DNA from: Aliidiomarina taiwanensis
GTDB lineage: Bacteria; Pseudomonadota; Gammaproteobacteria; Enterobacterales; Alteromonadaceae
Direction of reading: 5' to 3'
NCBI RefSeq assembly: GCF_003987015.1
Contig: NZ_PIPQ01000002.1
Location: forward strand, 372,001-436,000
Length of the DNA: 64,000 nucleotides
Shown: piece after piece, positions 55,074 to 64,000 of the stretch
Position numbering within the stretch: position 1 is the first letter of the stretch
Layout: every line of letters starts with the position of its first letter
The notes under the pieces: model-generated
Databases searched by the model: none
Seen by the model: only the letters and a program-made list of their open reading frames with translations
Told to the model about the DNA's origin: nothing
Program-made: the position numbers and the translations under genes

Positions 55074-55100
55074 TAAAGTAATGAAGTATGGTGCCGATAC
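55074..55100 (+). promoter_or_regulatory. Sigma-28 promoter for flaG-fliDST
   Basis: TAAAGTAA (55074-55081), 11 bases, GCCGATAC (55093-55100), 90 bases before the flaG ATG. The leader has a TGCGAG/CTCGCA hairpin (55121-55140). Confidence 0.8.
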
Positions 55101-55190
55101 AGCTACATGTAGGGGTAGCTTGCGAGGGTTGTAGCTCGCAGGTAAATGAGCAAGCAAGTTCGCTTGTTGAAGAGGTGGGAGTTTATTGGT

Positions 55191-55613
55191 ATGAAAGTTG
55201 AATCCACAAACTTGTCCATGGGGGCGGAGCGCAACCAGCAGGCTGAACGTCAAGCACAGGACGTTGCCAAAGAGGATGCTGTTTCGATTTCTGTCGCAAC
55301 GGTTTCGTTGCCACGGCAAGATACCAAAAGCGTAACGCAACCGGAAAAAGCTCAACCGAAAGAGCAACCGCTGAGTGCGTTAGCTGATATTATTCAAGAA
55401 CTAAATGAAGCAATACCATTAGAAGCACGGCAATTGAAGTTCACGGTTGACGAAGCTGCGAATCGCACCGTTGTATCTGTCATCGACCAGGACTCAGGTG
55501 AAGTTATTCGTCAGCTTCCAAGTGAAGAAGCGCTTGAGTTAGCGAAGCGGTTGCGAGAGCAACAAGAAGGCGCAGAAAAGGCCATTGGTGTGCTTGTAAA
55601 CAGTATGGTATAG
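55191..55613 (+). CDS. flaG: FlaG, filament-length regulator
   Basis: FlaG proteins are small and affect filament length in polar-flagellated bacteria; the mechanism is not settled. The 140-aa product has a disordered Gln/Glu/Lys-rich first half. The FlaG domain has AIPLEARQLKFTVDEAANRTVVSVIDQDSGEVIRQLPSEEALELAKRL as its hallmark, here spread over about residues 74-121. I chose ATG 55191 with GGGAG 9 bases upstream; the frame is open to 55146. First gene of flaG-fliD-fliS-fliT. Confidence 0.93.
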   Translation: MKVESTNLSMGAERNQQAERQAQDVAKEDAVSISVATVSLPRQDTKSVTQPEKAQPKEQPLSALADIIQELNEAIPLEARQLKFTVDEAANRTVVSVIDQDSGEVIRQLPSEEALELAKRLREQQEGAEKAIGVLVNSMV

Positions 55614-55624
55614 CAGGAGGACGT

Positions 55625-57058
55625 ATGGGTATTTCATCACTTGGAATAGGCTCTGGCCTAGACTTAGACAGTTTAGTGAAGCAGCTTGTTCAAGCGGAGC
55701 GTGGGCCGCGCATGGCTGTTCTTGATAAACGAGAAGAACAAACCAAGGTGCAAATTTCTGCGCTTGGTTCATTGCGCTCAGCTATTAATGAGTTAAAAGA
55801 CCCACTTCGTACTCTCTCCGACACAGACCGTATGCAAGCCCGAGCAGCCACTGTAAATAACCCAGAAGACGGTGAGCCTTTCTTTACCATGGAGTCATCC
55901 CGGAGTGCTGCCAAAGGCAACTACATGGTGGAAGTGCTGGCACTTGCACGAGGCACTCGGGCTCAATCAGAAGCTTTTACCAGCGCTAAAGACACAGTCA
56001 CAACCACAGCTGGTAACTTGAACTTTGCTACAGCTGACGGCGAACACGCTTTTTCTATTTCCGTAGACGCAAATGCCAGTTTAGAAGACATTGCTCGTCA
56101 AGTGAATGAGTCTAAAGATAACTTCGGTGTTAGCGCCAGTATTATTAACACGGGTGGTAGTTCTCCAGAAACACGCTTAGTGTTTACATCGGATATTACC
56201 GGTGCCAATAGCGAGCTGTCTGTGACCAACGACAATGCTGAACTCGACTCGGTGTCAACGGTTGCCACAGGAGTTGGCCCAGCGGGTATGACCATAAAGC
56301 TTGAAGACCAAGCCGCTGACGCCCATATCAATATTGATGGAATTGATGCCTACAGCAGCACCAACACCTTTGAGAATGTGATTCAAAACTCGAGTATTAC
56401 CGTATTGCGAGAAACAGAGGCTAATACGCCCATTAAAGCCAGTGTCGACTTCGACACAAAAGGTGTTGAAGAAGCAATTGAAGCCTTTGTTAAAGCTTAT
56501 AATGGAATGGTCGATAAGATAAATAGCTCGACCCAATACAAGCCCGCAGACGAAGACGGTAAAAGTAAAAGCGGCCCTTTAATTGGCGACGGTATGGTGC
56601 GTTCAATTCAGGGCTCTTTCTCTAACATTGTTGCTGGGAGTGCCGGCACCGGCGAAATCAATAACCTATTCCAATTAGGGTTAACCTTCGATAAAGACGG
56701 TAAACTTGAGTGGAGTAAAGGAACCAGTGGTGAGCTTGATGCAGGTAAAGAGCGGCTAAAAGAAACCCTGGCATCTAATTTCGACGCTGTAAGCGAAATG
56801 TTTGCAGGTGAAAACGGCATAGCCACACGTTTGAGCTCGCTGGTGGATGAATATGGTCAATCCGGTGGCTTGCTGCAGTCGCGCACAAAAGCGGTCGAGA
56901 GTCAGCAAACATTGATACGTGATGAGCGCGAAGCATTTGAACGCTACTTAGAGTCCTATGAAGAAACACAGCGCATGCGTTTTGCAGGGTTAGATAAAAC
57001 CATATCAAGCCTTCAAAACGGCGCAAACCTGATGTTTGCACAGTTAGGATACGGTTAA
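55625..57058 (+). CDS. fliD: Filament cap protein FliD
   Basis: FliD (HAP2) forms the cap under which flagellin polymerises. The 477-aa product begins MGISSLGIGSGLDLDSLVKQLV, characteristic of FliD_N, and ends with the FliD_C helices (RDEREAFERYLESYEETQRMRFAGLDKTISSLQ). AGGAGG is directly upstream of the ATG, 11 bases after flaG. FliT-type chaperone and FliS follow in the same operon. Confidence 0.97.
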   Translation: MGISSLGIGSGLDLDSLVKQLVQAERGPRMAVLDKREEQTKVQISALGSLRSAINELKDPLRTLSDTDRMQARAATVNNPEDGEPFFTMESSRSAAKGNYMVEVLALARGTRAQSEAFTSAKDTVTTTAGNLNFATADGEHAFSISVDANASLEDIARQVNESKDNFGVSASIINTGGSSPETRLVFTSDITGANSELSVTNDNAELDSVSTVATGVGPAGMTIKLEDQAADAHINIDGIDAYSSTNTFENVIQNSSITVLRETEANTPIKASVDFDTKGVEEAIEAFVKAYNGMVDKINSSTQYKPADEDGKSKSGPLIGDGMVRSIQGSFSNIVAGSAGTGEINNLFQLGLTFDKDGKLEWSKGTSGELDAGKERLKETLASNFDAVSEMFAGENGIATRLSSLVDEYGQSGGLLQSRTKAVESQQTLIRDEREAFERYLESYEETQRMRFAGLDKTISSLQNGANLMFAQLGYG

Positions 57059-57086
57059 TAAAGAACTAATAGATAAAGGTGATTCC

Positions 57087-57518
57087 ATGTACAACAAAGG
57101 TTTAAAAGCTTACGCATCAGTGGGGGTGAGTAACCAAGTGGTCACCGCCGACCCATACCGTGTGATCCAAATGTTGCTGCAAGGGGCGCTCGATAAAATG
57201 GCCTATGCAAAAGGCGCCATTGAACGGAAAGACTTTGCTGCAAAAGCAGAAAACCTCACCAAGTCCGTAGCCATTGTCAATGCACTGCAAGACGCACTGG
57301 ATATGGACGTGAAAGCAGAAGTAACCAATAATTTATTTGACCTGTATAGCTTTATTATTGACCAGTTAACAGACGTCAGTGTTGATAACGACATTACCAA
57401 GCTGGAAGAAACCATGTTTGTGTTGCGCCAAATTAAAGAAGGCTGGGACGCTATTCCAGTGTCTGCTCGTGAAGAAGGCCTACGCATGCAGGCGGAACGT
57501 CAGGCAGCTGGCGCATAA
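57087..57518 (+). CDS. fliS: Flagellin export chaperone FliS
   Basis: FliS binds the flagellin C-terminus in the cytoplasm and prevents early polymerisation. The 143-aa product has the family patterns YNKGLKAYASVGVSNQVVTADPYRVIQMLLQGALDKMAYAKGAIE and LWDLYSF-like LFDLYSFIIDQLT. AAAGGTGA precedes the ATG. Its stop shares one base with the next ATG. Confidence 0.96.
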   Translation: MYNKGLKAYASVGVSNQVVTADPYRVIQMLLQGALDKMAYAKGAIERKDFAAKAENLTKSVAIVNALQDALDMDVKAEVTNNLFDLYSFIIDQLTDVSVDNDITKLEETMFVLRQIKEGWDAIPVSAREEGLRMQAERQAAGA

Positions 57519-57832
57519 TGACCGAAATACTTCATTCCTTTATCAATGATCTCCGCGCTTTGCAGGCGGAGATCGACGCCCTTCTCGCAGACTCAGACAA
57601 CCCACTTGACACCTTGCCAGCCAAGGTCGACCAACACAATGATGTGCTTTCACGGTTGTTTGCCCACTTTGAAGAATTGAACCAAGAAATAGACCCAGAG
57701 ACGCTTACTTTTTTAAGAGCTACGCAAAGTAAAATTGCCAACTGGACCACGCAAGCCATTGAAGCGCGTGACGAAACACGGCAGAATTTACTTAAGCTGG
57801 CACAAGGCCGTAAGGCGAGGCGCCAATATTAG
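57518..57832 (+). CDS. FliT-like flagellar chaperone
   Basis: A small helical protein of 104 aa, acidic first, basic at the end (LKLAQGRKARRQY), in the exact place of fliT behind fliD and fliS and overlapping fliS by one base. FliT binds FliD in the cytoplasm. Sequence identity of FliT proteins is low, so the call rests on position, size and helical character. Confidence 0.65.
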   Translation: MTEILHSFINDLRALQAEIDALLADSDNPLDTLPAKVDQHNDVLSRLFAHFEELNQEIDPETLTFLRATQSKIANWTTQAIEARDETRQNLLKLAQGRKARRQY

Positions 57833-57852
57833 TTTACCGGGAAGTAATCCAC

Positions 57853-60738
57853 ATGATAAAAGCAATAAAGAAACATCTGGCCCCATGCTCCCTTACCCAA
57901 ACCGAACTTGAATCGCAACTCACAGAACCCCTTTCCCACAGAACCCAATTGAATCGAACGGCATTTCAGGCCTATATGCCGAACCTGGCCGTGGTGTTTG
58001 AAGAAAACATCATCGACGACTTAGGGTTGTTCTGTAATAAAAAAGGGCACCTGAATTTAGCGAGTCAGAACTCTGGCCAAGTCATTTATGGACTCGACCC
58101 AAAAGCTGAAAGTGAACAAGACATTGCCGACTTCCTCCAAGGCGCTGCCCATATAAAGCTCAACGGTACGCCTGTTAAACAGGTGCCTCTGCTACGCGCA
58201 TACCAAATGCCAGAGTCGAAAGGGTTTGTTCCCGCCTTGCCATTAAGCCCAGTACCGGCGCAAGCGGACACAGTCGTCATGCTCGGGTTAGGCTTAGGGC
58301 ATGCCCTAGAAGCCTTACTTCGCTCGCCACAAGTACAGCCACAAAATATTTTGGTATACGAGCCAACCCTCGACTTTTTCCGCGCCAGTGCGCAAGTAGC
58401 CGACTGGCACTTTATTTTAGAGACGGCTCAAGAGCGCGGTATTCGTTTGTTTTTACAAATAGGGCAAACCGGTGAACAAATAGGCCAAGACTTACTTGAG
58501 TTACAGCAAGCATTTAAAGCACAAGATGTTTATTTATATAAGCACTACCATGACCCTATTATGGACGCTGTATACGACACGCTGGTACAGCCAGGCTTCA
58601 ACTTAAAAGCCTTGGCTTATGGTGAGCAAAGTATTCAACCACTAAGCCATGTCACCCAATACCTGATTCCCCGAGCAGGGAAAGTACGCAGCAATATTAA
58701 GCGTGAACAAGCAGCATTGAGAATGGCTGAGCTAAAAAGCCTAAAAGAAAAGAATTTAGCTGCCTTTGCGCAAGAATTCCCAGACATATACGAGCAATTT
58801 AAAGACTATCAGCCAGTCCAGTGGCAGGCTTTTTTAGACGACCATGGCGAAGTGAATCTGTATCACGAGCAACGGCTTGGCGCTTTGTACCATGAACGGC
58901 CAAACGAGCTGTGCCAACAAACCCTCCAGTTATTTGCCGACGAGCCCAATAGAAACGATATGTTTACAGGTTATCGAGGCGGAAAACTGTGGAGCTACCT
59001 ACATTTTGCAAAAGCGCGGCAGTTTGGTGCCTTACTCACAGAGCTTGAAGAAAAAGGGCATTTTATACCAAAAACATTAAGCAGCCTTATTTGGTTTGGC
59101 TTAGAGCTTGGTTACCAGCTACAAGAGCTGGTCAGTCAGTACGACATCAAGTCATTATATATTTTTGAACCAAACCCTGACTTTTTTTATTGGTCACTCA
59201 TGACGGTGCCTTGGCATGAAATATTACCTGCGCAGCGTGAGGCAGGTTTACATTTGGCCATAAACATAGGCGACGACGGCACCTACTTGCATCAAGATAT
59301 GTTTGAAATGTATCAGTCTTCCGGTGGTTATTTAACGGCAAGCTCTTACTTTTATGTGCCACGCTTTACGCCCCACATGCAGCCTCATATCAACCAATTG
59401 AAACGAGACTTGCAAAGTTACTTAATGCTAGGTGATAACTTTGACCACAATCGATATGCGTTTCGGAATATCGAGCAAAATATTCAACGTGGCCGTATGC
59501 GCATTTTAAAATATGAAGGGCGTGTTGCTGAAGACTTAGCCCAGATGCCCGTGGTCTTGGTAGGGAACGGCCCCTCTTTAGATAGTAATTTGCAATTGCT
59601 AAAGCAGCGGCGAGATGAGTTTATTGTGGTGTCTTGTGGGACAGCACTTAAAGCATTGTACGTGGCAGGCATACAGCCAGACTTTCACGCTGAAGTCGAG
59701 CAAAACAGGGCAACTTATCACTGGATCACACAAGTAAATGACCTTGCTTGGCTAAAACAAATTACTTTACTGTCTCTAACCGCCACACATCCAGACAGTG
59801 TGGATTTATTTAAAGAGCACTTCGCTGTATTTAAACAAGGCGAAGCCAGTACCTCAGCTGTTCTACGGCGCAGTAAGCTTGAGCGTGAATTAGCCGCGGT
59901 CGACTTTTGCTATCCAACGGTGACCAACTTAGCCTTGAGCATCGCTGTTACCCTTGGCTTTAAAAACATTTATTTGTTGGGGGTCGACCTAGGCTTTAAA
60001 GACATGGACCACCATCACTCAAAAAGCTCTGCCTACTATAAAAAAGGTGAAGAAAAGAGCTGGCATAATTTCCGCAAATCAGCGGGGGAAGCTATTGCCG
60101 TTAGAGGAAACTTTAGCCCTGTGGTGCTCACCAAGTACGAATTTCAACTGTCTCGTCGAATAATGGAACAGTTATTATCCGAGCAGGCCCAGCGAGTACA
60201 AGCTGATGCGGGCATGCAGGCAAGCCAGGTGTTTAACTGCAGTGATGGTGCGTATATTCAAGGCACAGAACCGAGTCCGTTCGAACAAGTCTCCGCTTAC
60301 CCCAAAGCTGACCGTGAGGCGTTGCTGACACATTTACGGACACAACTATTTACGGACGAACATCGGGAGGCCATGTTAGAAGTATATCGTCGCGGCTTTG
60401 ACAATCAGCGTATGCAGGAAGAAGCGGAAAACATGTTGGCATTAGCTAAGCGACCGGTTCATTCTATCGATGAAGCCTTAACTCGCTTAGAAGATGAAAA
60501 AAACAATATACTGGCTCTCCATAAAGAGGGTAAAAGCCTTTGGTTTTATCTTATTTTTGGCAGCTCGCATTTTGCCAGTGCCTGTTTAGTGCGTTTCTTA
60601 TTTCTTGATGGAGATGAAGAAAAAGCCCTTGATAACTTCCGAAAAGCCAATGAAATTTGGATTTCTTATTTGCAAGAAGCTATCGACAGCTGGCTCGAAA
60701 ACCCGCACAAGTTAGACGAGATTTCAGTTAAATTTTAG
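57853..60738 (+). CDS. Maf-type flagellin glycosyltransferase (DUF115), copy 1
   Basis: Motility-associated factors transfer nonulosonic acids such as pseudaminic acid to flagellin Ser/Thr in the cytoplasm. The 961-aa product has a central DUF115/MptE-like domain with VLVGNGPSLDSN (residues 568-579), IVVSCGTALKAL and YLLGVDLGF. Upstream are two related modules of the form GLGLG...L...I.V.EP..DFF....W (residues 145-188 and 416-457). A helical C-terminal part follows from about residue 800. It starts 20 bases after fliT and its stop overlaps the convergent copy 2 by 11 bases. Confidence 0.85.
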   Translation: MIKAIKKHLAPCSLTQTELESQLTEPLSHRTQLNRTAFQAYMPNLAVVFEENIIDDLGLFCNKKGHLNLASQNSGQVIYGLDPKAESEQDIADFLQGAAHIKLNGTPVKQVPLLRAYQMPESKGFVPALPLSPVPAQADTVVMLGLGLGHALEALLRSPQVQPQNILVYEPTLDFFRASAQVADWHFILETAQERGIRLFLQIGQTGEQIGQDLLELQQAFKAQDVYLYKHYHDPIMDAVYDTLVQPGFNLKALAYGEQSIQPLSHVTQYLIPRAGKVRSNIKREQAALRMAELKSLKEKNLAAFAQEFPDIYEQFKDYQPVQWQAFLDDHGEVNLYHEQRLGALYHERPNELCQQTLQLFADEPNRNDMFTGYRGGKLWSYLHFAKARQFGALLTELEEKGHFIPKTLSSLIWFGLELGYQLQELVSQYDIKSLYIFEPNPDFFYWSLMTVPWHEILPAQREAGLHLAINIGDDGTYLHQDMFEMYQSSGGYLTASSYFYVPRFTPHMQPHINQLKRDLQSYLMLGDNFDHNRYAFRNIEQNIQRGRMRILKYEGRVAEDLAQMPVVLVGNGPSLDSNLQLLKQRRDEFIVVSCGTALKALYVAGIQPDFHAEVEQNRATYHWITQVNDLAWLKQITLLSLTATHPDSVDLFKEHFAVFKQGEASTSAVLRRSKLERELAAVDFCYPTVTNLALSIAVTLGFKNIYLLGVDLGFKDMDHHHSKSSAYYKKGEEKSWHNFRKSAGEAIAVRGNFSPVVLTKYEFQLSRRIMEQLLSEQAQRVQADAGMQASQVFNCSDGAYIQGTEPSPFEQVSAYPKADREALLTHLRTQLFTDEHREAMLEVYRRGFDNQRMQEEAENMLALAKRPVHSIDEALTRLEDEKNNILALHKEGKSLWFYLIFGSSHFASACLVRFLFLDGDEEKALDNFRKANEIWISYLQEAIDSWLENPHKLDEISVKF

Positions 60739-62902
60739 CTTCTGCTTGGATGAAGTCCTCAAGCATGAGCTGAAACGCTTCGTGGGCATCTTGCAGGTCA
60801 GTGAGGGGCCCCACTTGTAGCCGGAGTAACAAAGCCGCGATAGTACGGCGAAGGCTTAAGGACCAATAAACTGCAGGTTGGTGTTCTAGTTTAGCCAAGC
60901 TTAGTTTGAATGAGTGCTGCTCAAGAGCGGCTTCTAATTCCTCAGCTGTGGCAGTGGCTAAGGGGGCAAACAACTCGCTGCAGCGGTAAAAATGCTGTGG
61001 ACGCTGCCAGTTTACTTGGGCGCTAGATAAGGACCAGCGTTTAAGCGGCCATCGGACTGTCCCGCTGTAGGGCTCTATGCTTTCTCGATAGCGGGCACCT
61101 AAGTCCAATCCCGGAGATAGTTGATACGCCTGCATACGAGGGAAACGCGAAATAATAAGTCGTGCCTGCAAAGCAGAAAATTGAAACTCACGCTTCGTAT
61201 GCGCTTTCATATTATGAATCGTTGTTACTTCTAGAAGCTCCCCAGTCGCACGAAAATAATGCTGTGGATTTTGCTGATCATAGATAGATCCTATAGCGTG
61301 ATGCTGATCATGATTAACAAAGGCCAAGTCGAAACCAGCTATCCAAAGCTCTTTCGCCCCAAGCTGAGCAAATAACGCAAGACCCAAATTGAGTACGGTA
61401 GGGAATGCGTCGTGCACTTGTATCGTGTCATCCGGTAAACCGGGCACTAGCTCGTCAAAGGCATGCCCAGCCAATATAAAACTGCTATGAGAGCCAAACA
61501 GAGTACGAATACCATGTTGAAAGCCAAGAGGTGCGCATAAGTGGACTTTGGCTAGGTAGTCCTTATTTAGTTCTAGCAGTGCTTTTGAATGGAACTCAAG
61601 CTCCAAATGAATATGTGGCGTAATGCCGTGTGCATGCAAGGTAGCCAGAGTGGTTCCACACGACACCAACAGGTAGCCTTCCGCATGCCCGGCCTGAATG
61701 GCTTCTAAGGTGGCTGTTAAAGAAGGCCCATTGCCCAGTAGTAAAATGGGGTTGTTCGGTAGCTCAGTGCGGCGAGTTATTAAGTGTTGGGTTACAGCTG
61801 ACACTTGGTGGGCTGCATCTAAACAGCGCCGAACCCCCATGGCAGGCTGTACTATGTATCTAAGCTCTAGCTCGACATTTTGGCGTATTTGTTTGGCAGC
61901 GTTGTTTGAGTCGGCTTGGTACACACGACACTGCCATAACGCTTTACCTGGTAGTTGGTGAATCAATTGTACAAATTGCTCAATCACCTCTGAGGTTGTC
62001 CCCGTGCACATATACAGCTGCACCTTCTTGTCGAGAAGCTGACGAAGGAGCTGTTGAGGAACCGAGTGTGGGGTGAGCAAAATTACCCGCTTGAGGCCTT
62101 GAATTTCAGTCGCTTCACTTAAAATCTCTGGAGTATAACCACATAAAATCAGGGTGGTAAAACCATGTTTGGAAGGCATGGGGCGCTGGCGCAGTTTTTC
62201 AATTAAGAGGTTCTGCAGCCGAAACTCATGCTGCCATTTATACTTGTGGGTATGCAGGCGCAGCACAGGGTCGCAGTCGTGGTTGTATTGTAAGCACTGT
62301 TGGAAGTGCCACAGGCGCTCTGCAGCAAGCTGTTCAGGGTTTTCTTCCATGGCGGCAAAACAGGCCGGCTCCACCGCCACCCGATGCTCAGCTAAGGTTT
62401 GCAAGTCTTGGCTAAAGCGTTTTGCAGCAGGTACGTGTGACTCAAGCTGCACAACGAGCTGCGTATTGTGCAGCACGGGTAGCCAGTCCACAGCATGCAA
62501 GCTGGCATGAAACAGTTCCAAACTCGGGATATACAAAAGTGCAAAAGGAGTAGGGTGTTGACATAACTGCTTTACTAGCTGCTGACCTGAATAATGTAAC
62601 TCGGCGGCTATTAGTACGGGTTTTGCGCCTTCAAGAGAGCGAAAACCATAGGGAGGCTCGAAAGCAGCAGGCGGCCAAGCCATAGTAAAGGAATGCTGGT
62701 GCACGCAATTGCCGTGCCCTGAGCGGTCACATGTCAAAGTATACTGACTTGGTTGCAGCGCCCGTAATTGCTCGGCCAACTCGGGTAACTGCAGTTGCAA
62801 CAAACTTAAATTGGCGTAAAAACGCTCGCGGGCAGCCTGTAAAAAAAGCCGCTGCTTATCTTCGTCAGGTTCTATTTGGTGACGAAAGTCTCTAAAAAAC
62901 AT
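60728..62902 (-). CDS. Maf-type flagellin glycosyltransferase (DUF115), copy 2
   Basis: Second Maf-family protein, 724 aa, about 240 residues shorter than copy 1 because the N-terminal part is reduced. The DUF115 core is present: ILLLGNGPSLTATLE (residues 386-400), YLLVSCGTTLATLHAHGI, ELWIAGFDLAFVNHDQHH. Its N-terminal region has only a weak version of the IYIPSLELFHASL module. It lies 1 base after pseC on the same strand, so it is transcribed with sugar-synthesis genes rather than with fliD. It may have a different acceptor or donor from copy 1. Confidence 0.82.
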   Translation of the reverse strand: MFFRDFRHQIEPDEDKQRLFLQAARERFYANLSLLQLQLPELAEQLRALQPSQYTLTCDRSGHGNCVHQHSFTMAWPPAAFEPPYGFRSLEGAKPVLIAAELHYSGQQLVKQLCQHPTPFALLYIPSLELFHASLHAVDWLPVLHNTQLVVQLESHVPAAKRFSQDLQTLAEHRVAVEPACFAAMEENPEQLAAERLWHFQQCLQYNHDCDPVLRLHTHKYKWQHEFRLQNLLIEKLRQRPMPSKHGFTTLILCGYTPEILSEATEIQGLKRVILLTPHSVPQQLLRQLLDKKVQLYMCTGTTSEVIEQFVQLIHQLPGKALWQCRVYQADSNNAAKQIRQNVELELRYIVQPAMGVRRCLDAAHQVSAVTQHLITRRTELPNNPILLLGNGPSLTATLEAIQAGHAEGYLLVSCGTTLATLHAHGITPHIHLELEFHSKALLELNKDYLAKVHLCAPLGFQHGIRTLFGSHSSFILAGHAFDELVPGLPDDTIQVHDAFPTVLNLGLALFAQLGAKELWIAGFDLAFVNHDQHHAIGSIYDQQNPQHYFRATGELLEVTTIHNMKAHTKREFQFSALQARLIISRFPRMQAYQLSPGLDLGARYRESIEPYSGTVRWPLKRWSLSSAQVNWQRPQHFYRCSELFAPLATATAEELEAALEQHSFKLSLAKLEHQPAVYWSLSLRRTIAALLLRLQVGPLTDLQDAHEAFQLMLEDFIQAEAKI

Positions 62903-62903
62903 A

Positions 62904-64000
62904 TTACGACCATTGACGCGCGAGCATAAGTACCTGCTGTATAATGAAGTCCTGTTCCGCCTCGGTTAATTCAACATACAAGGGCAACGTAATGGCTTGG
63001 CTGTAATAATACTCGGCGGCAGGGAATTGGCCGCGCTGAAAGCCAAGGGTGGCAAAGTCAGGTTGCCAGTGCACAGGAATATAATGCACATGCACGCCAA
63101 TGCCCGCCTCCCGTAATGCATTAAAGGTAGCCAGTCGGTGTGCCGCAGGTACTTGAATAACAAACAAGTGGTAACTTGAGTACATATCGGCAGGCACCTG
63201 TAAGGTGCTTACCGGGCTATCAGCAAACGCATCATGGTAGCGTTTCGCTAGCGTGTTGCGCACCTGTGTAAAGCGGTCCAGTTGACTTAGTTGGCTTAAG
63301 CCTAACGCTGCTTGTATATCTGTCATGCGGTAATTAAAGCCCAAGGCGTGTTGTTCGTAGTACCAGGGCTCTGGGTTGTCTGCGTGCATATGCGCAGGGT
63401 CTCGGGTAATGCCGTGGCTGCGTAAGGTCGCTACCTTCTCAGCAAGCTCGGCATTTTGCGTGGTGAGCACGCCGCCTTCTCCACAGGTAATCATTTTTAC
63501 TGGGTGAAAACTAAACACACTGCAGTCCGAGTAGGCACAATTGCCTATGGGCTGTTCTTGGTATTGGCCACCAATGGCGTGGCTTGCGTCTTCAATAATA
63601 TGAATGCCCAAAGGCTTGGTTAATGCAGCAATGCCCGCCATATCACAGCTAGCCCCAGCAAAGTGCACAGGAATAATGACCTTCGGCAAGTGCCCACTTG
63701 CTTGGGCTTCGGTCAGTTTGGTGGCAAGGGCAGTGATCGACATATTTCCAGTGTTTGGGTCTATATCAACAAAATCGACGTCTGCGCCACAATAGCGAGC
63801 GCAGTTAGCTGAAGCCACAAAGGTGTTGGGCACGGTCCAAACCCTATCGCCAGGGCCCACACCCAGCGCCAAACAGGCCAAATGCAAGGCTGCGGTGGCC
63901 GACGACATAGCCACGCCATAAGGGGCACCGCAATAGTCAGCTATGGCTTGTTCAAAGTTTGAAACACGCGGCCCTTGCGTAATTAAAGGACTTTGCAGTG
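62904..64000 (-). CDS. pseC: PseC, UDP-4-amino-4,6-dideoxy-AltNAc transaminase (5' end outside window)
   Basis: PseC is the PLP-dependent aminotransferase of pseudaminic acid synthesis. It belongs to the DegT/DnrJ/EryC1 family. The frame runs off the right edge. From the visible part: LITQGPRVSNFEQAIADYCGA, SSATAALHLACLALG, a DxxHAIGG-like EDASHAIGG, and the PLP Lys in FSFHPVKMITCGEGG. The C-terminus has LFVIQVP, IGVHVHYIPVH and a late LPLYVELTEAEQDFI, which favour PseC over other family members. It feeds the adjacent Maf transferase. Confidence 0.85.
   Translation of the reverse strand, partial: LQSPLITQGPRVSNFEQAIADYCGAPYGVAMSSATAALHLACLALGVGPGDRVWTVPNTFVASANCARYCGADVDFVDIDPNTGNMSITALATKLTEAQASGHLPKVIIPVHFAGASCDMAGIAALTKPLGIHIIEDASHAIGGQYQEQPIGNCAYSDCSVFSFHPVKMITCGEGGVLTTQNAELAEKVATLRSHGITRDPAHMHADNPEPWYYEQHALGFNYRMTDIQAALGLSQLSQLDRFTQVRNTLAKRYHDAFADSPVSTLQVPADMYSSYHLFVIQVPAAHRLATFNALREAGIGVHVHYIPVHWQPDFATLGFQRGQFPAAEYYYSQAITLPLYVELTEAEQDFIIQQVLMLARQWS

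Noticed and set aside
55011-55367. 118-aa minus-strand frame over the flaG leader and flaG
   Set aside because: Overlaps flaG antisense and the flaG promoter; composition looks random, so I do not count it as the missing gene of the orphan promoter.

Overview
This 64-kb window looks like core chromosome from a marine gammaproteobacterium of the Alteromonadales. Idiomarinaceae or a close relative is my inference from gene order, the polar-type flagellar cluster and the moderate GC content; no rRNA is present to confirm it. Nearly all of it is coding. I saw no tRNA or rRNA genes, insertion sequences, prophage or CRISPR array.

Left part (1-20.5 kb). A housekeeping run on the plus strand reads rodZ (cut by the window edge), ispG, hisS, yfgM, bamB and der: cell shape, isoprenoid synthesis, histidine tRNA charging, envelope protein export and ribosome assembly. 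The redox and heat-stress pair hslR-hslO lies on the minus strand, convergent with der. Diverging from hslR is a complete type II secretion operon, gspCDEFGHIJKLMN, with overlapping or nearly touching genes, followed by an MscS channel. The prepilin peptidase is not in the operon and must be elsewhere.

Middle part (20.5-35 kb). xseA (minus) diverges from guaB-guaA (GMP synthesis). These are followed by an NhaC-type Na+/H+ antiporter, tadA, a possible small gene, mltF (minus), the large purine gene purL, a periplasmic alkaline phosphatase and smrA.

Right part (35-64 kb). This is a nearly continuous flagellar region: flgT (minus), flgP (plus), flgN-flgM-flgA (minus), cheV, cheR, flgBCDE, flgFGHIJ, flgKL, three short flagellin genes with an uncharacterised 139-aa gene between the first two, flaG, fliD, fliS, a fliT-like gene, two convergent Maf-type glycosyltransferase genes and pseC (cut by the right edge). 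The last three genes point to pseudaminic-acid-type glycosylation of flagellin. The promoters read by eye fit a sigma-54/sigma-28 hierarchy: sigma-54 (GG-N10-GC) before flgT, flgB and flgF; sigma-28 (TAAAGTTT-N11-GCCGATAA type) before flgP, flgM, cheV, each flagellin and flaG.

The most unusual stretch is 52.2-55.2 kb. It holds (i) an extra sigma-28 promoter between the third flagellin and flaG that leads into about 210 bases of non-coding DNA with a perfect 12-bp hairpin, (ii) an inverted repeat shared by that promoter and the third flagellin promoter, (iii) a 98-bp tract identical between flagellins 2 and 3, and (iv) an unknown gene preceded by a nested inverted repeat.
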